This document shows, one piece after another, positions 12,372-23,358 of a stretch of 64,000 bases of DNA. Numbering within the stretch: position 1 is the first letter of the stretch; the number at the start of each line of letters is the position of its first letter. The notes under the pieces are model-generated. The model searched no databases, was not told where the DNA came from, and saw nothing but the letters and a program-made list of their open reading frames with translations. A program made the position numbers and the translations under genes. The stretch is from Pyricularia pennisetigena (lineage: Eukaryota; Ascomycota; Sordariomycetes; Magnaporthales; Pyriculariaceae). The DNA lies in assembly GCF_004337985.1 (NCBI RefSeq), contig NC_043743.1, positions 1,693,882 through 1,757,881 of the forward strand, in the 5' to 3' direction.

Positions 12372-13485
12372 CTAGTGGTCCTTGAGCCACTTGAGCATCT
12401 GTTCATAAGCCGTTTCTTGAGCATTCTTGATGTTGAGATCGTCGTATTCACCAACAACGGCAAAACCTGTTTGAAAAGTATCATTAGCCTCCCGAGTAGC
12501 CTCATCAGAAAAGAAGCAATTCTTCACTCACCGTGCGGTACTCCTGGGTACACCTGAACCTCATGCTCGAGGTTGTTTTTGGACAGATGGTCCTCCATGG
12601 CTGTCCTCACCTCGTCAGAGAACATCGGGTCGTTCTCCACGCACACCATGCTAAGGGGTGCCTTGACTGAGACAAAATCTTCCATGGTGACCATGGACGG
12701 GTGCGCAAGTGCGCCAACCTTGATGAGCGGCCCTGAGGTGGTCGTCGTCTGCGCGTCACCGCCGGCAGCCCCCGCGCGCTCAGAGGCGAGCAGGATGACA
12801 TATCTGCCACCGAAGCAGTAGCCGGCTGCGTAGATGCCACTGCCGTGCGATATGGCGTCGGCAAACTCGTCCTTGCAGGCGTCGATGACCTTGTGCAGGA
12901 TGGGCATGACCTTCTCTTCGGTGTGGCGGGCGGACCACATGTCGATCATGAAGCTCTTGGCGGCCTCGGCGGCCTTGAGCTTGATCTGGTCGAGGAGCGA
13001 GAGGCCTTCCTCAGGGGCCGTGGCGGCGTTAGGGAAGGCGTCACCCTCGAACAGGTCGGGCATCACCACGAGGAAGCCCTCGGTGGCGAACTTGTCGGCC
13101 TGGATCTGGTTGTTGGTGGATTGGATGCCGGTGCCGCCCGTCAGGAGCAGGAGGAGCCTGGCGGGCGCGTGCGGGTACTCGCTGGGCTTTGAGATGTACG
13201 TATCGACGCCGCCTAGTTTCCTGGTCTCGCCAGATCCACTCTTGCCAGAAGCTAGTTGAAAGGGAGGCAGGGTTAAAGTGAGCCTTGGGGTTAGCCGCAC
13301 GTGAACGCCTTGGTGTTACTCAAATCACTATATCAAATGAGCCTCAGGACAACTGACGACTTGGTCTGTCCGTCACACAGTGTTCGCCCATGGTCGGGCC
13401 GGTCTGAGCTGGGGTGTCGCCGGGGATTATGGGTTCAGCGGCAGCTTTGCTTGCATCGGCGCTGGCAGCGGTAGGGGTAGTAGCA

Positions 13486-13525
<40 letters not shown>

Positions 13526-13571
13526 CGCTCTCAGGAGCTCTGGTTGCGTTAGGAGGGTCTACCTCTGTCAT
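12372..13571 (-). CDS. Dienelactone hydrolase family protein with poly-Ala N-terminal extension
   Basis: Alpha/beta hydrolase of the dienelactone hydrolase (DLH) family, cytosolic esterase-like; the fungal substrate is unknown. Exons 13571-13361, 13251-12532 and 12466-12372 give 341 residues. The Cys-Asp-His triad is visible: C216 in GYCFGG, a likely D278 in VENDPMF, and H310 in PGVPHGF, the last completed across intron 2. An LLLLLTGGTGI segment at about residues 103-113 forms the first core strand and oxyanion region. Residues 1-60 are Ala/Pro/Thr-rich, including a 12-Ala run encoded by a GCT repeat, and are absent from the usual family start, which resembles MGEHCVTDRP (Met61, ATG at 13391, strong context). 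Translation could begin at either ATG. Intron 1 uses the weak donor GTCGTC but restores phase exactly (DRP-T-SGKSG). It is divergent from RPA1, sharing a 529-bp promoter. Confidence 0.9.
13488..13523. repeat. (AGC)12 trinucleotide repeat in coding sequence
   Basis: Twelve perfect AGC units on the plus strand. Read on the minus strand they are GCT codons giving 12 consecutive alanines in exon 1 of the dienelactone hydrolase gene. Such runs are prone to length change. Confidence 0.95.
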
Positions 13572-14100
13572 TTTGATAGCTTGATCTGCTTGCTTTGATA
13601 CTTTGAAAGCGCTTGTTTTTGTTGTTGCTGTAACTGCGCAAGATCTATTGTTGTGCTGAGCTATTCCTGGCTGGGTTGAAAGTGTAAGTTAGCTTAAGGT
13701 AGACACAGTTGAGGCTGGTAACAAACACGACAGTGGGATTCTCGTGATTGTTCTCCCTAGCTCAGGGGACCGTTACGGCAACCAGTGACGTACCCCGCCA
13801 CTTACCGATGCACCCCCTGCTAGGCTACAAGGCTCCTCAAGCTAATCGGATGACATAATCCCATCCCATAGTGGATTTGCGACCCCGCATCATTAAACGA
13901 TTCGACGCGGTCAACGACGCGTCCGTCGCGACAAATTCCATGCCTCATACTACCAACTTTGTGCACTTTTCGGCCCCTTCAAAGAACATTATCAGGAAAG
14001 CTTGCTTGGCACAGACAGGCTATCTAACCTTGATCCGATAAAACTTACTTTTATCCGGATTCGTTTTTTTTTTGTCTCCCATTGCGGCCAGAAAAGCACC
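13572..14100. promoter_or_regulatory. Divergent promoter region, dienelactone hydrolase / RPA1
   Basis: A 529-bp spacer between two divergent start codons, so both core promoters must lie here. It includes a perfect MluI cell-cycle box (listed separately) about 180 bp upstream of the RPA1 ATG and a T-run at about 14065-14074 in the RPA1 leader. No protein-coding frame was recognised. Confidence 0.6.
13904..13923. promoter_or_regulatory. MCB-like (MluI cell-cycle box) pair upstream of RPA1
   Basis: Palindromic GACGCGTC at 13916-13923 holds a perfect MCB core ACGCGT, with a half match GACGCGG at 13904-13910 just upstream. In yeasts the MBF factor binds this core to drive G1/S transcription of replication genes, including the RPA genes. 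The site is about 180 bp upstream of the RPA1 start. Binding here is inferred from the motif and its neighbour. Confidence 0.55.
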
Positions 14101-16253
14101 ATGGCTGACGCAGCTGAGCGGCAAATTACCCGTGGCGCTATCGCGTGAGTCTGCAAACTTTCTGCCGGCTTATACAAATATACTGCTTCGACTTGGAGGA
14201 CTTCTCTGCTGACATTCAAATCACAGTGCCATTTTTAATGACCCAGAAGGTGTCAAGACTCGCTTCCCAGTGCCAGTACTACAATGTCTGCAAGTCAAGC
14301 TTCTCGGCCAGCAGCCCAACGCCGGCGCTGCTGAAAGGTATCGCGTTGTTTTGAGTGATATCGACAACTACATCCAGTGCATGTTGGCCACACAAGCAAA
14401 CCACGTTATTCACGACGATCAGCTTCAAAGAGGCTGTATTGTGCGTGTCAAGTCATACCAAGCCAACACGGTCAAGGGCAAGAGGTATGCTATATTCTCA
14501 GTCCCCGTCCAGGCAGACATTTCGGGAAAGGATTTTGGCTAACAGTGTGATTTGTCTGTGGTAGCGTACTGGTATTGTTGGATCTTGAGGTCATACAGTC
14601 TCTCGGAGTCCATGAAAAGATCGGCGAGCCCACAAGCATCGAGGCCAAGGCCGAAAACACCACAAACACCACCATCGGTGGATCAGGCTTCTATGGCACC
14701 AAGACTGAACCAGACGTCAAACCACAGATCCGCTCCCAGATGCCAACCCGAAACGCCGGTGGTGGTGGAGCTTCGCACGGCCCTGGCAACGTCAATATCT
14801 ATCCGATCGAATCCATCTCGCCATACCAACACAAGTGGACGATCAAGGCCCGAGTGTCGCAAAAGTCTGACATCAGGACATGGCACAAGGCAAGTGGTGA
14901 GGGCAAGCTCTTCAGTGTCAACCTTCTGGATGAGACCGGCGAGATCAAGGCTACTGCCTTCAATGACCAATGCGACAAGTTCTACGACATACTTCAAGAA
15001 GGCCAGGTCTACTACATCTCGACCCCGTGCCGCGTTGGGATAGCCAAGAAGCAGTTTACGAACCTGCCCAATGATTACGAGATCACTTTTGAGGATGGCA
15101 CGCAGATTGAGAAGGCCGAGGACCAGAGCAGCGTGCCGCAAGTACGCTTCAATTTCTGCAACATTCAAGAGCTGCAGGAGGTAGAGAAGGACGCCACCGT
15201 GGACGTTGTTGGCGTACTCAAGGATGTCGGCGAGGTTTCTCAAATCACCTCCAAGTCTAGTGGCAAATTTTTTGATAAGCGCGAGCTGACGCTCGTCGAC
15301 GACAGCGGCTATTCGGTGCGCATGACGATCTGGGGCAAGACGGCGCAGAACTTCGATGCCAAACCAGAGTCAGTGGTGGCATTCAAGGGTGCCAAGGTCG
15401 GCGATTTTGGAGGTCGTTCACTTTCATTGCTGTCTTCCGGTACAATGACGGTGGACCCGGACATCCCTGAGGCACATCGCCTCAAGGGCTGGTTCGACTC
15501 GTCTGGCAGAAACGACAACTTTAGCACTTTTAACTCGAGCAGTGTTGCTGGTGCTACTGGCCGCCAGGATCAAATATTAACGATTCACAGGGTCAAGGAG
15601 GATAATTTGGGCATGGATGATGTGGCATATTTTGCCCTCAAGGCAACGGTTGTCTATATTCGCCAGGAGAATTTTGCGTACCCATCCTGCCTCAATGAGG
15701 GCTGCAGCAAGAAGGTCACAGATCTCGGTGATGGAAGTTGGCGTTGCGAGAAATGCGATGTCAACCACCCGCGACCGGAGTACCGTTACATCATGTAAGA
15801 GCCCAGTTATCCCTCACGCCCAGCTCTACTGAAACGCACTGACTGACAATGGTCAACAGGAGTGTCAACGTGACTGACCACACCGGTCAGCTGTGGCTTA
15901 GCTGCTTCGACGATGTTGGCCGCATCATCATGGGCAAGTCGGCAGACGAGTTGATGGCGCTCAAGGATGAGAATTTCGAAGCTTTCACTCGCGAGTTTGA
16001 GAATGCGAACTGCAGGAAGCTCAGTTTCAGGTGTCGTGCCAAAATGGACACTTTCGGAGACAACCAGAGGTGCGTGTCTCCTGAGATTACACACAGTTTG
16101 ACTAAATGATATAACCCTAGCTGTGGGCATCGAAGCTAACATACTTCTCTCTCCCTCGCCAGAGTTCGCTATCAGGTCATGGGCGCCACCAAGATGGACT
16201 GGAAGAGCGAGGCGGCCAGACTTGCTGAATTGATCAAGCAATTCAACATATGA
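14101..16253 (+). CDS. rfa1: Replication protein A large subunit (RPA1/Rfa1)
   Basis: Largest subunit of the heterotrimeric single-stranded-DNA binding protein used in replication, recombination and repair. Exons 14101-14144, 14227-14484, 14565-15794, 15860-16069 and 16163-16253 give 610 residues, the usual size. Visible architecture: the N-terminal protein-interaction OB fold (residues 1 to about 110, with PVPVLQCLQVKLL and NYIQCMLATQ); a Gly/Thr/Asn linker; DNA-binding OB folds A and B (IESISPYQHKWTIKARV, then KFFDKRELTLVDDSGYSV); and the C-terminal OB fold C. OB-C contains the zinc ribbon CLNEGC...CEKC at about residues 476-499, with the fold continuing as NVTDHTGQLWLSCFDD. Every splice junction keeps phase. 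The promoter shared with the dienelactone hydrolase has an MCB box, fitting S-phase expression. It converges on a DNA glycosylase gene. Confidence 0.96.
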
Positions 16254-17066
16254 AACAAACTGGCGGTGGGCGATGTAGAGGTTCTGTGCGCAGTGGCGGT
16301 GACAGGATGCTGTTTAGGGGACACGTTGGATGTGGGGAGTTACATGTAGTATGGTGTGGCTGACAGAAAAGGCCCGCGGTGTTCTTATGCCTGTGGAAGT
16401 GATCGAGAGACACATGCAAGGTAATTGCGGGCTAGAGCGATTATGAGACGAGAACAAAAGCAGTCATGTGCCGTACATGTGGGAGACGAGGCAAAAGCGT
16501 CAGGGGTTCACGTATATATTTGACTATTCAGGTTCTGCAGTGCACCGACCAGTGGCCAGATTTTCATGACATAAATCAACAAAAATCAAACAAACTCGCG
16601 GGACGGATGAGAGAAGGAAAGAATCGATCGAAAAAGAAACGTAGGGTCTCTGCCCGTTCATTCCCCCTCTGGGAGATTTTTCAACTTTTAGTCTCAGCTA
16701 CTCCTTAGCCCCCCCCCCCCCCTTTCTACACACATATATTTTGTGTATCATGGAGATTCATTCTCTGTACCGATAACATGATATGGCCTCATTCAATCTA
16801 CAGGGAGGCCGTGACGCGGGTGTAAACAATGTAACTAGGTAACCAAGCAAGAAGAAAACCAATGACATTGAGATTCCCCTTGCACCATGCCCGTGGAACC
16901 GGACAGCTTTTAGCTGCGACGCTCGGATAACTAAACCAGAAGATATACGCCAGAACTCAGGGTTTTGAAGTATAAACAGATGGGGCAGACGAAGGCTTTC
17001 AAAAGGCGAAAGGGGGTAATCGACGGCAATAAGGAGCAAATGTATTCATAATATATGCCAAATAAT
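16254..17066. other. Intergenic region between convergent RPA1 and DNA glycosylase genes
   Basis: An 813-bp 3'-to-3' spacer. It contains a 14-base C homopolymer at 16709-16722, listed separately, and otherwise mixed sequence with no recognised gene. Confidence 0.6.
16709..16722. repeat. C14 homopolymer
   Basis: Fourteen consecutive C bases read directly, in the spacer between two convergent genes. Its length in an assembly should be treated with caution. Confidence 0.9.
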
Positions 17067-18020
17067 TCAACCGCCGTCATTCTCTACCCGGGCCAGCCTG
17101 GTTGCACGTTCTTCCTCTACCCACGCGCCCAACTCGCGCCATATGCGTTGCTTCTCCTTGAGCGGCGGAGTAGCGGCAAGCCCGCTGGTGCTCGTAGCAA
17201 CAAAAACCCTGGCTCCCTTCCAATCCGGCGAGTGGACCACGCCCTCGGCCACGTCTCGGGCGTCATCCTGCGGACGCAGGCAGCCCATGCGCTCGTCCTC
17301 ATCCTGCCAGCCGTATCGGAATTCATCCTTCCTGATGCCCCTGCCGTGCCGAACCCGCCAGATCGATTCCCATATGCTCTTGCCGACGATGCAGGCGACC
17401 TGTGGCCGCCAGGTGCGGATCTTGTCCTCCAGGATGGACACGCCCGCGTCGAGCTCCTGCTTGGCGAGCTCGGCGCCGTTGCGGCTGGGACGGGCGACGA
17501 TGTTGGTGAAGCCAAAGTCCGGCAGCGACGCGTACTCGGCAGCCCGGCAGAGGCGGGTGGTGATGTTGGCGCCGTGCAGCAGCCGCCAGAACAGGTTGGT
17601 AGGGTGGGCGTAGGCGTGGCCGGTCCGCGCCGTCTCGACGCCCGGGTTGAGACCAATGAAGAGCACGAACATGCCCGGGTGGAGGGCGTCCGTGAGCGGT
17701 GACAGGTGGGCATATGTTGATGGTGGCGCGTAGGTAGACGGCGTCCTGACGCGCTTCCCGAAAGGGCTTGAGTCCTCCTCGCTGATCTGTTTCCGTTTCG
17801 GAAGCCCAGTTGAGTTTGACCGGGACGTTGATGCGGGCGAGACGGAGCCTGAGACGGGTGTTGGTTGCTTCCTGTTGGCCACCGGGGCTGCTCGAGTACT
17901 ACGGGTGGCGAGACCCTGGCTTTTGTAGACAAAGTCCTGCAGATTGAGCCGCCCTTTGAAGCTTGGACTAGGACAGTTACTCGGGGAGGTCGGCTGATTT
18001 TCATCTGATTCAGGCGACAT
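17067..18020 (-). CDS. G/T(U)-mismatch-specific DNA glycosylase (Mug/TDG family)
   Basis: Base-excision repair enzyme that removes uracil or thymine mispaired with guanine. Single exon, 317 residues. Residues 1-110 are a Ser/Pro-rich, basic, probably disordered tail with an FKGRLNLQDFVYK segment near residues 21-33. The catalytic core begins at about residue 112. The family active-site motif is GLNPG at residues 123-127, whose Asn125 corresponds to the catalytic Asn of TDG. HPTNLFWRLLHG (139-150) and the conserved GFTNIVARPS follow. The second glycosylase loop is represented by FVATSTSGLAA. The key residue is intact, so activity is expected. Several long frames overlap it on other frames and strands; they are composition shadows of this GC-rich exon. 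The start is the ATG giving MSPESDENQ; an initiator further in is possible because the tail is poorly conserved. Confidence 0.92.
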   Translation of the reverse strand: MSPESDENQPTSPSNCPSPSFKGRLNLQDFVYKSQGLATRSTRAAPVANRKQPTPVSGSVSPASTSRSNSTGLPKRKQISEEDSSPFGKRVRTPSTYAPPSTYAHLSPLTDALHPGMFVLFIGLNPGVETARTGHAYAHPTNLFWRLLHGANITTRLCRAAEYASLPDFGFTNIVARPSRNGAELAKQELDAGVSILEDKIRTWRPQVACIVGKSIWESIWRVRHGRGIRKDEFRYGWQDEDERMGCLRPQDDARDVAEGVVHSPDWKGARVFVATSTSGLAATPPLKEKQRIWRELGAWVEEERATRLARVENDGG

Positions 18021-18818
18021 GATTGCATGAATCCAGCGCGGATCAAAGCAGCTGCGCGACCAGAAGAGAGCCTAGGAGTTTCACTGGTTGTACTGAGAAT
18101 GAAGTCGAGAATATACAGTGCGAGGAATGTAAGCTTTGATCGCTCGTCAGTTGGGCGCGCAACCCGATACTATTTGTTTGCAGCCATTCATTGAGGCCAG
18201 CTCTCCGCCTCAGCCTTGTTTGCAGGCAGGTAAGTAAATATGTATGAATACAGGTGGGGAAAAAATAGGTTCCGGGAGGTAAGTATGGAAGCAAATAGAT
18301 AGTGGGTAGGTATGTAGCCAGCTAAGTAAGTAGCTAGGTGGGCAATAATTACCTAGGAGATACGTAAATTGATTGCCCCAACTACGTTGACGTCAGCGTT
18401 GCACTTTCTAATGTTGGCCTTGCTATTATTTATTCCCCTGCCCCTAAAGTCACCTACATTTAAATCTGACAAGCAGAAGCCCAGCACTGCAGATAGAGCA
18501 CCACCATGAGTATTTGGATATGATATGATTGACCAAGGCATAAAAAGACGTAAAACACTGTAATTCTGAGCAACCCCTCGTAGATGCGCCCTGAAGAAAA
18601 CCCAAATTTCCTGTGAAGTCACACAGCGGCGCGCTCTTGTGACGACACGAACCAAGTAAATGTCCCCAAGAAATGACCAAAGTTGACAATCCCCTGAAAC
18701 TTTTTTTCCCGCCGATATTCCTTGCCAATGTACAGACAGACAAACTCATCACAAAAAGACGGGCAGGTAAGTCGTGGCATATGAGAAAACATGTTATAGG
18801 ATGTAAAAAGCCACGACC
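18021..18818. other. Intergenic region with GTA-rich degenerate tract
   Basis: A 798-bp spacer between the glycosylase start and the Ssb stop (both minus-strand genes). At 18226-18350 it carries a low-complexity tract built from variants of GGTA, GTAAGTA and GTAGGTA. No gene was recognised. Confidence 0.6.
18226..18350. repeat. Degenerate GTA-rich low-complexity tract
   Basis: Repeated variants of AGGTAAGTA, GTAGGTATG and TAAGTAAGTA over about 125 bp, without a fixed period. Similar tracts occur at about 22437-22490, 22795-22895, 62190-62270 and 62767-62815. Confidence 0.6.
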
Positions 18819-21211
18819 TTAGCGGGAAGACATGGCCTTGGTGACGGCACGCTTGAGGGCGAGCTCCTTCTTCTTCAGGTCGTCAGCTGTGCTCTCACCA
18901 AGCTCGAGCTGTGCCATGGCCTCGCTAAGCGAGTTCTCAATCTTCTCCTTCTGTCCGCGCTTGAGCTTGAGCGACATTGTGGGGTCCGAAATGATGTCCT
19001 CAACCCTGGCAATATACGACTCGAGCTGCTGCTTTGCCTCGTGCTTCTTGGTGAACTCCTCGTCGTTGCTCTTGTACTTCTCGGCCTCTGTATAAACAAA
19101 TTAGAATCGTGTTCTCCGGATGTGTCAGGAAGTTGCTCAGGGGAAAACGTACCGCTGATCATGTTCTCAATCTCGCTTGTCGAAAGCTTGCCAACAGAGT
19201 TGGCGATGGTGATGTTGGCACTGCGGCCTGAGGTCTTCTCAGTCGCAGTGACCTTGAGGATACCGTTCACGTCAACCTCGAAGACAACCTCAAGGACAGG
19301 CTCGCCAGCTGTTATCATACTTTGTTAGTTTCTTCGATTTCCAGCCGTTCAAGTCATGGGCCAACCTACCGCGCATGGGCGGGATGGGAGCCAGAGTGAA
19401 CTCTCCAAGCGAGACGTTCTCGCTGCAGTTGGTCCGCTCGCCTTGGTAGACAGGGAACTGCACTGTTTGTTGCTGGTCGGCAACAGTTGTGAATGAACTA
19501 TTGTAGACGATCAATGTCAGCAAGTAACCATGACGTTAGAGGGGTTCGGGTATACACATACCGCTTCTTGAGAGTCGGGACAGTCGTTCCGCGGGGAACA
19601 ACAGGAGCGAAGATGTTGCCCTAGACAGATGGAAAGACGTATGTTAGTGATTTGAGCATAAATCGATGGGCTGTGAGTGTACGTACCTCCATAGCAACAC
19701 CAAGCGACAGGGGAACGACGTCCAGAAGCAGGAGGTCGGCAGTCTCGGCCGAGGTAGCCTTGCCGGACAGGATGCCGGCCTGGACGGCAGCACCGTAGGC
19801 AACGGCCTCATCGGGGTTGATGCTCTTCTCGAGCTTCTTGCCTCCGAAGTAGTCGGACAGAAGCTTCTGGATCTTGGGAATACGGGTAGATCCTCCGACC
19901 AGGACGATCTCGTCGACAGCGGCCTTGTCGACACCAGCGTCCTTGAGGACCTGGGTAACGGGCTCAAGGGTACCCTTGAAAGCAGCCTGGTTGAGCTCCT
20001 CAAACTTGGCCCTGGTGATCTGCAGGCTGAAGTCCTCGCCGTCGAACAGCGAATCGATCTCGAGAGTGGTCTGGGTGCCGTTGGACAGAGTCCTCTTGGC
20101 ACGCTCGCAAGCGGTACGGAGACGACGGAGAGCACGGGCGTCACCAGACAGGTCCTTCTTGGTCTTCCTCTGGAAGTCCTTCTTGCAGTGGTCCAACAGG
20201 TTGGTGTCGAAGTCCTGGCCACCCAAGTGGGTGTCACCAGCAGTAGCCTTGACGGTGAAGACACCGCCCTGGATGTTCAGGAGAGAGACATCGAAGGTAC
20301 CACCGCCGAGATCGTAGATCAGGACGTTGCGTTCCTTCTCAGACTTGCCGGAGCCGAGACCGTAGGCAATGGCAGCGGCCGTGGGCTCGTTGATGATACG
20401 GAGGACGTTAAGGCCAGAGATGGCACCGGCGTCCTTGGTGGACTGACGCTGGTTGTCGTTGAAGTAGGCCGGGACAGTGATAACGGCCTTCTCAACCTTC
20501 TTGCCGATCTTGGCCTCGGCAATCTCCTTCATCTACAGTGTGGAAAGACATGTCAGTATGTATCCGTCAACGAGTGATTGACTAGCTGTCGATCGACTCA
20601 CCTTGACCAGAACCATGGCCGAGATCTCCTGAGGAGAGAACTTGTGGGTAGAGCCGAGGTACTCAACCTCAACCTTGGGGTTGCCATCCTCCTCAACGAC
20701 CTTGAAGGGCCACGACTCCATGTCCTTCTTGACGGTGGGGTCATCGAAGCGGCGACCGATCAGACGCCTGTGCAAAGTTGTGGAAGTATCCTATCAGCGT
20801 ACTGTACATATTTGAAGCTGCTATTCGATGCGCAAGTCGGTGTAGGCTACGCAGATTTGCGCGGCCGATCAAGTATGACGGGGTACTAACTTGACATCGA
20901 AGACGGTGTTGGCCGGGTTCATGGCAGCCTGGTTCTTGGCCGCCTCACCGATGAGACGCTCATTCTCGGTGAAAGAGACGAACGAGGGAGTGGTGAAGCT
21001 ACCCTGCTCGTTGGCAATGATCTCGACATTGCTGCCCTCGTAGGTGGCAACGCAAGAGTAGGTGGTACCTGTAGGGTTGCGAAAGGCGGTGTCAGCGACG
21101 AGGCCGTGGCGGGCAAGGAGGGGAAACTATCACCAGTGGCAGTAATAGCTTTGAATAGAAATACATACCCAAGTCGATGCCAATGGCACCGTCATAAACT
21201 TCTGTCGACAT
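18819..21211 (-). CDS. ssb1: Hsp70 chaperone Ssb (ribosome-associated)
   Basis: Cytosolic Hsp70 of the fungal Ssb class, which binds nascent chains at the ribosome. Eight exons: 21211-21169, 21068-20891, 20767-20602, 20532-19687, 19620-19562, 19497-19370, 19308-19153 and 19087-18819. The product is 614 residues, the known Ssb length, and all seven junctions keep phase. The ATPase domain starts [15 protein letters not shown] and shows [10 protein letters not shown] and [10 protein letters not shown]. The substrate domain has [12 protein letters not shown] and the helical lid EIENMISEAEKYK. It ends in AVTKAMSSR and lacks the EEVD of Ssa-type and the HDEL of ER-type Hsp70s, which separates it from those paralogues. 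An 18-base T run (21370-21387) lies about 160 bp upstream of the ATG. Long antisense frames across the exons are ordinary Hsp70 shadows. Confidence 0.96.
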
Positions 21212-23358
21212 CTTTGCGATGGTTTTGGGCTTTTCAACTTGTGACAGAACTGAAGCAAGATTGAAAAACTTAGAGGGGTGAACACAAGTAAAATGTGGTG
21301 GTCTGTGAAAAGTCCAGAGTCGGAGGCGGGCAGAAAAATATTCGAATTTTGCGCTGTGCCTCGTCGAACTTTTTTTTTTTTTTTTTTGCGTTCCGAATGG
21401 GGTTCGCTGAGCCCGGACCCACTATAAGTGTGTTGACCAGGTAGGAACCTGGTATTCCCCCACTTCAATTGGACGATAGGAGAGGGGTCCTTCTGCGAGA
21501 AATTCCCATTACTATGAACCAGCCGCCTGAAGATTTTCACACCGCCTCGTATGGGCAATCGGCAACCCCGGTTGATTTGGGGCGACGTTATCACGTTTCA
21601 TTATTTAGCACGCAAATTTGACCCGCGTCGGCTCAGTTCAAACTGGGAACGTATGAATCTACCAAGCCTACCTCCCTATCTTTTTGCGTATTAATTTTTT
21701 CAACTTGTTTTCCTATTTGTATATCTATGTACTCTCTCTTCTATTGACTCACATACTATTTACTATTATACAGATATGAAAAAGCTCTAATGAGTATATT
21801 TCAAATATTAGCACTGGGCGGGATCAGTTCCTTATGTTTCAATGACGAATTGCGGGTGTTGTTAAGCTGACCTTAAAATATTCCCTTGTGCAAAGCTACC
21901 ACTATTGGCTCGACAACAGGGTTTTATTTCTAAATTGAGTTTGAGCAGGAAAAGAACATGGCTACACCTGGCTTATGTCTTGTTATCAAATTAACGGCCC
22001 TGTTATAAAACCCACGCCATTCGTCATTTGACATGCCATTTGCACACTTGATGCTAATATTGGAATTGCACGAATTGCAGCTTTTTTAACTCATTAATTA
22101 AATGGTGGCTCTAGGTAAGTTAGTGGAGCTAGTTGCCTTTTGGGCATCTCCGGCAGGTCATACAGGTCTTATTCCGCTGAGCTTTGCTAGTAAGTGTTTT
22201 GGCGACGAGGCCAGAGGCCTGAGTTTCTTGGGATGTCCGGTAGAGTAGAGATGTATGATGCCCCCGTCGTGTCTAGCATATGCTCTTGTCTTGGGGCACT
22301 AAAATCTGTCTGTTGTTGTGCTCTCATTCGCCTTGGCTTTTGGAATTGCCTCCAGTCTTTGGGCTTCAAGTTTAATGACGGGATATTTCTTCTTCTGCTG
22401 AGGGAGCCAAGAATGGTGATGACTTAACTGAAATGAGCAGGTATGTGAGCAGGTAGGTAGGTATGTGAGTAGGTGATGGGTGGGCGGTCATGCGATGCAG
22501 CCACTTCCTTAGTCGCCTCTGGATCAGGGATTTCACAACTACCTAGCTCTCTTTGCAGTGGGGGATGAATCGGGTGTTGCTGTTTTCTAAACGTTTTATG
22601 GTGACCACTGCAAGGAGTATTGTTTCTTACATATCCTGGCCTTGCCTTCCTTTTTGTTCTTTTTTCTTTCTTTTCCTTCGTTATAAGTTCGTTCCATTAA
22701 ACTATCAGCTTCTTCACTGTCTTGTACCGCGTCCCCTAATTCCAGAAATCTTAGAAGCCAACCCTTTTTACGACAATTTAAGACCCCATCAGAACCTACC
22801 AAGTGGGTGAATAAGCAAGCGAATAGATATGTAGGGACGTAGGTGGGGAAAGTTTATACGTAGGAAAATAAACACGCGGATACCTAGCTACGTGTGTAAA
22901 TCGTTGCAGATTTTATAATGTCGCTCCATTGCAAATATTGCCAAGACACATAGTGAGGAACAAGATATATCTCGCAGCATGCGAAGGGAGATAGAGAATT
23001 AAAAACGAAAAGCAGGCCAAGACTTGAACATCGGTGGGGAATTTTAAGAGCACATCGACACTAAACCCGACCAAGAGAATCGAATCAATACCATTATAGT
23101 ACCCTAAAATAACCGCCAAGACTCATTTGCGTAGACATGCAATCGCTCTGTGATCATCCCGAAGACAACACAACCCCATTTTCGCTTCATCTCAAGTGCA
23201 TCTGCGAACGCTAAACAAAGAGTATACACTAGAGATCCATACGCGAGGACTGGTACTGATAGTGCGCCGTAATAGATGTTACAATAATTATATACCAGAC
23301 GTGGTAAGGAGGGAGAAAATGATGCTAGGCTATATCTTCCGCCCCTGACAGTCGCATG
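21212..23358. other. AT-rich intergenic region (Ssb promoter side)
   Basis: A 2.1-kb region upstream of Ssb and downstream of the RSC4-like gene. It holds a T18 run at 21370-21387, a clearly AT-rich stretch (about 21640-22130) and two GTA-rich tracts (about 22437-22490 and 22795-22895). Open frames are short and resemble nothing known. Most of the first 300 bp should be Ssb promoter and leader. Confidence 0.55.

Noticed and set aside
17117..18046. 309-codon minus-strand frame overlapping the glycosylase
   Set aside because: A frame-shifted shadow rich in Ser, Arg, Pro and Thr; the overlapping frame carries the full glycosylase motifs.
19666..20577. 303-codon plus-strand frame opposite the Hsp70 gene
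   Set aside because: Antisense frames are common opposite GC-rich, codon-biased Hsp70 exons. It has no domain, and the minus-strand product is a complete Ssb.
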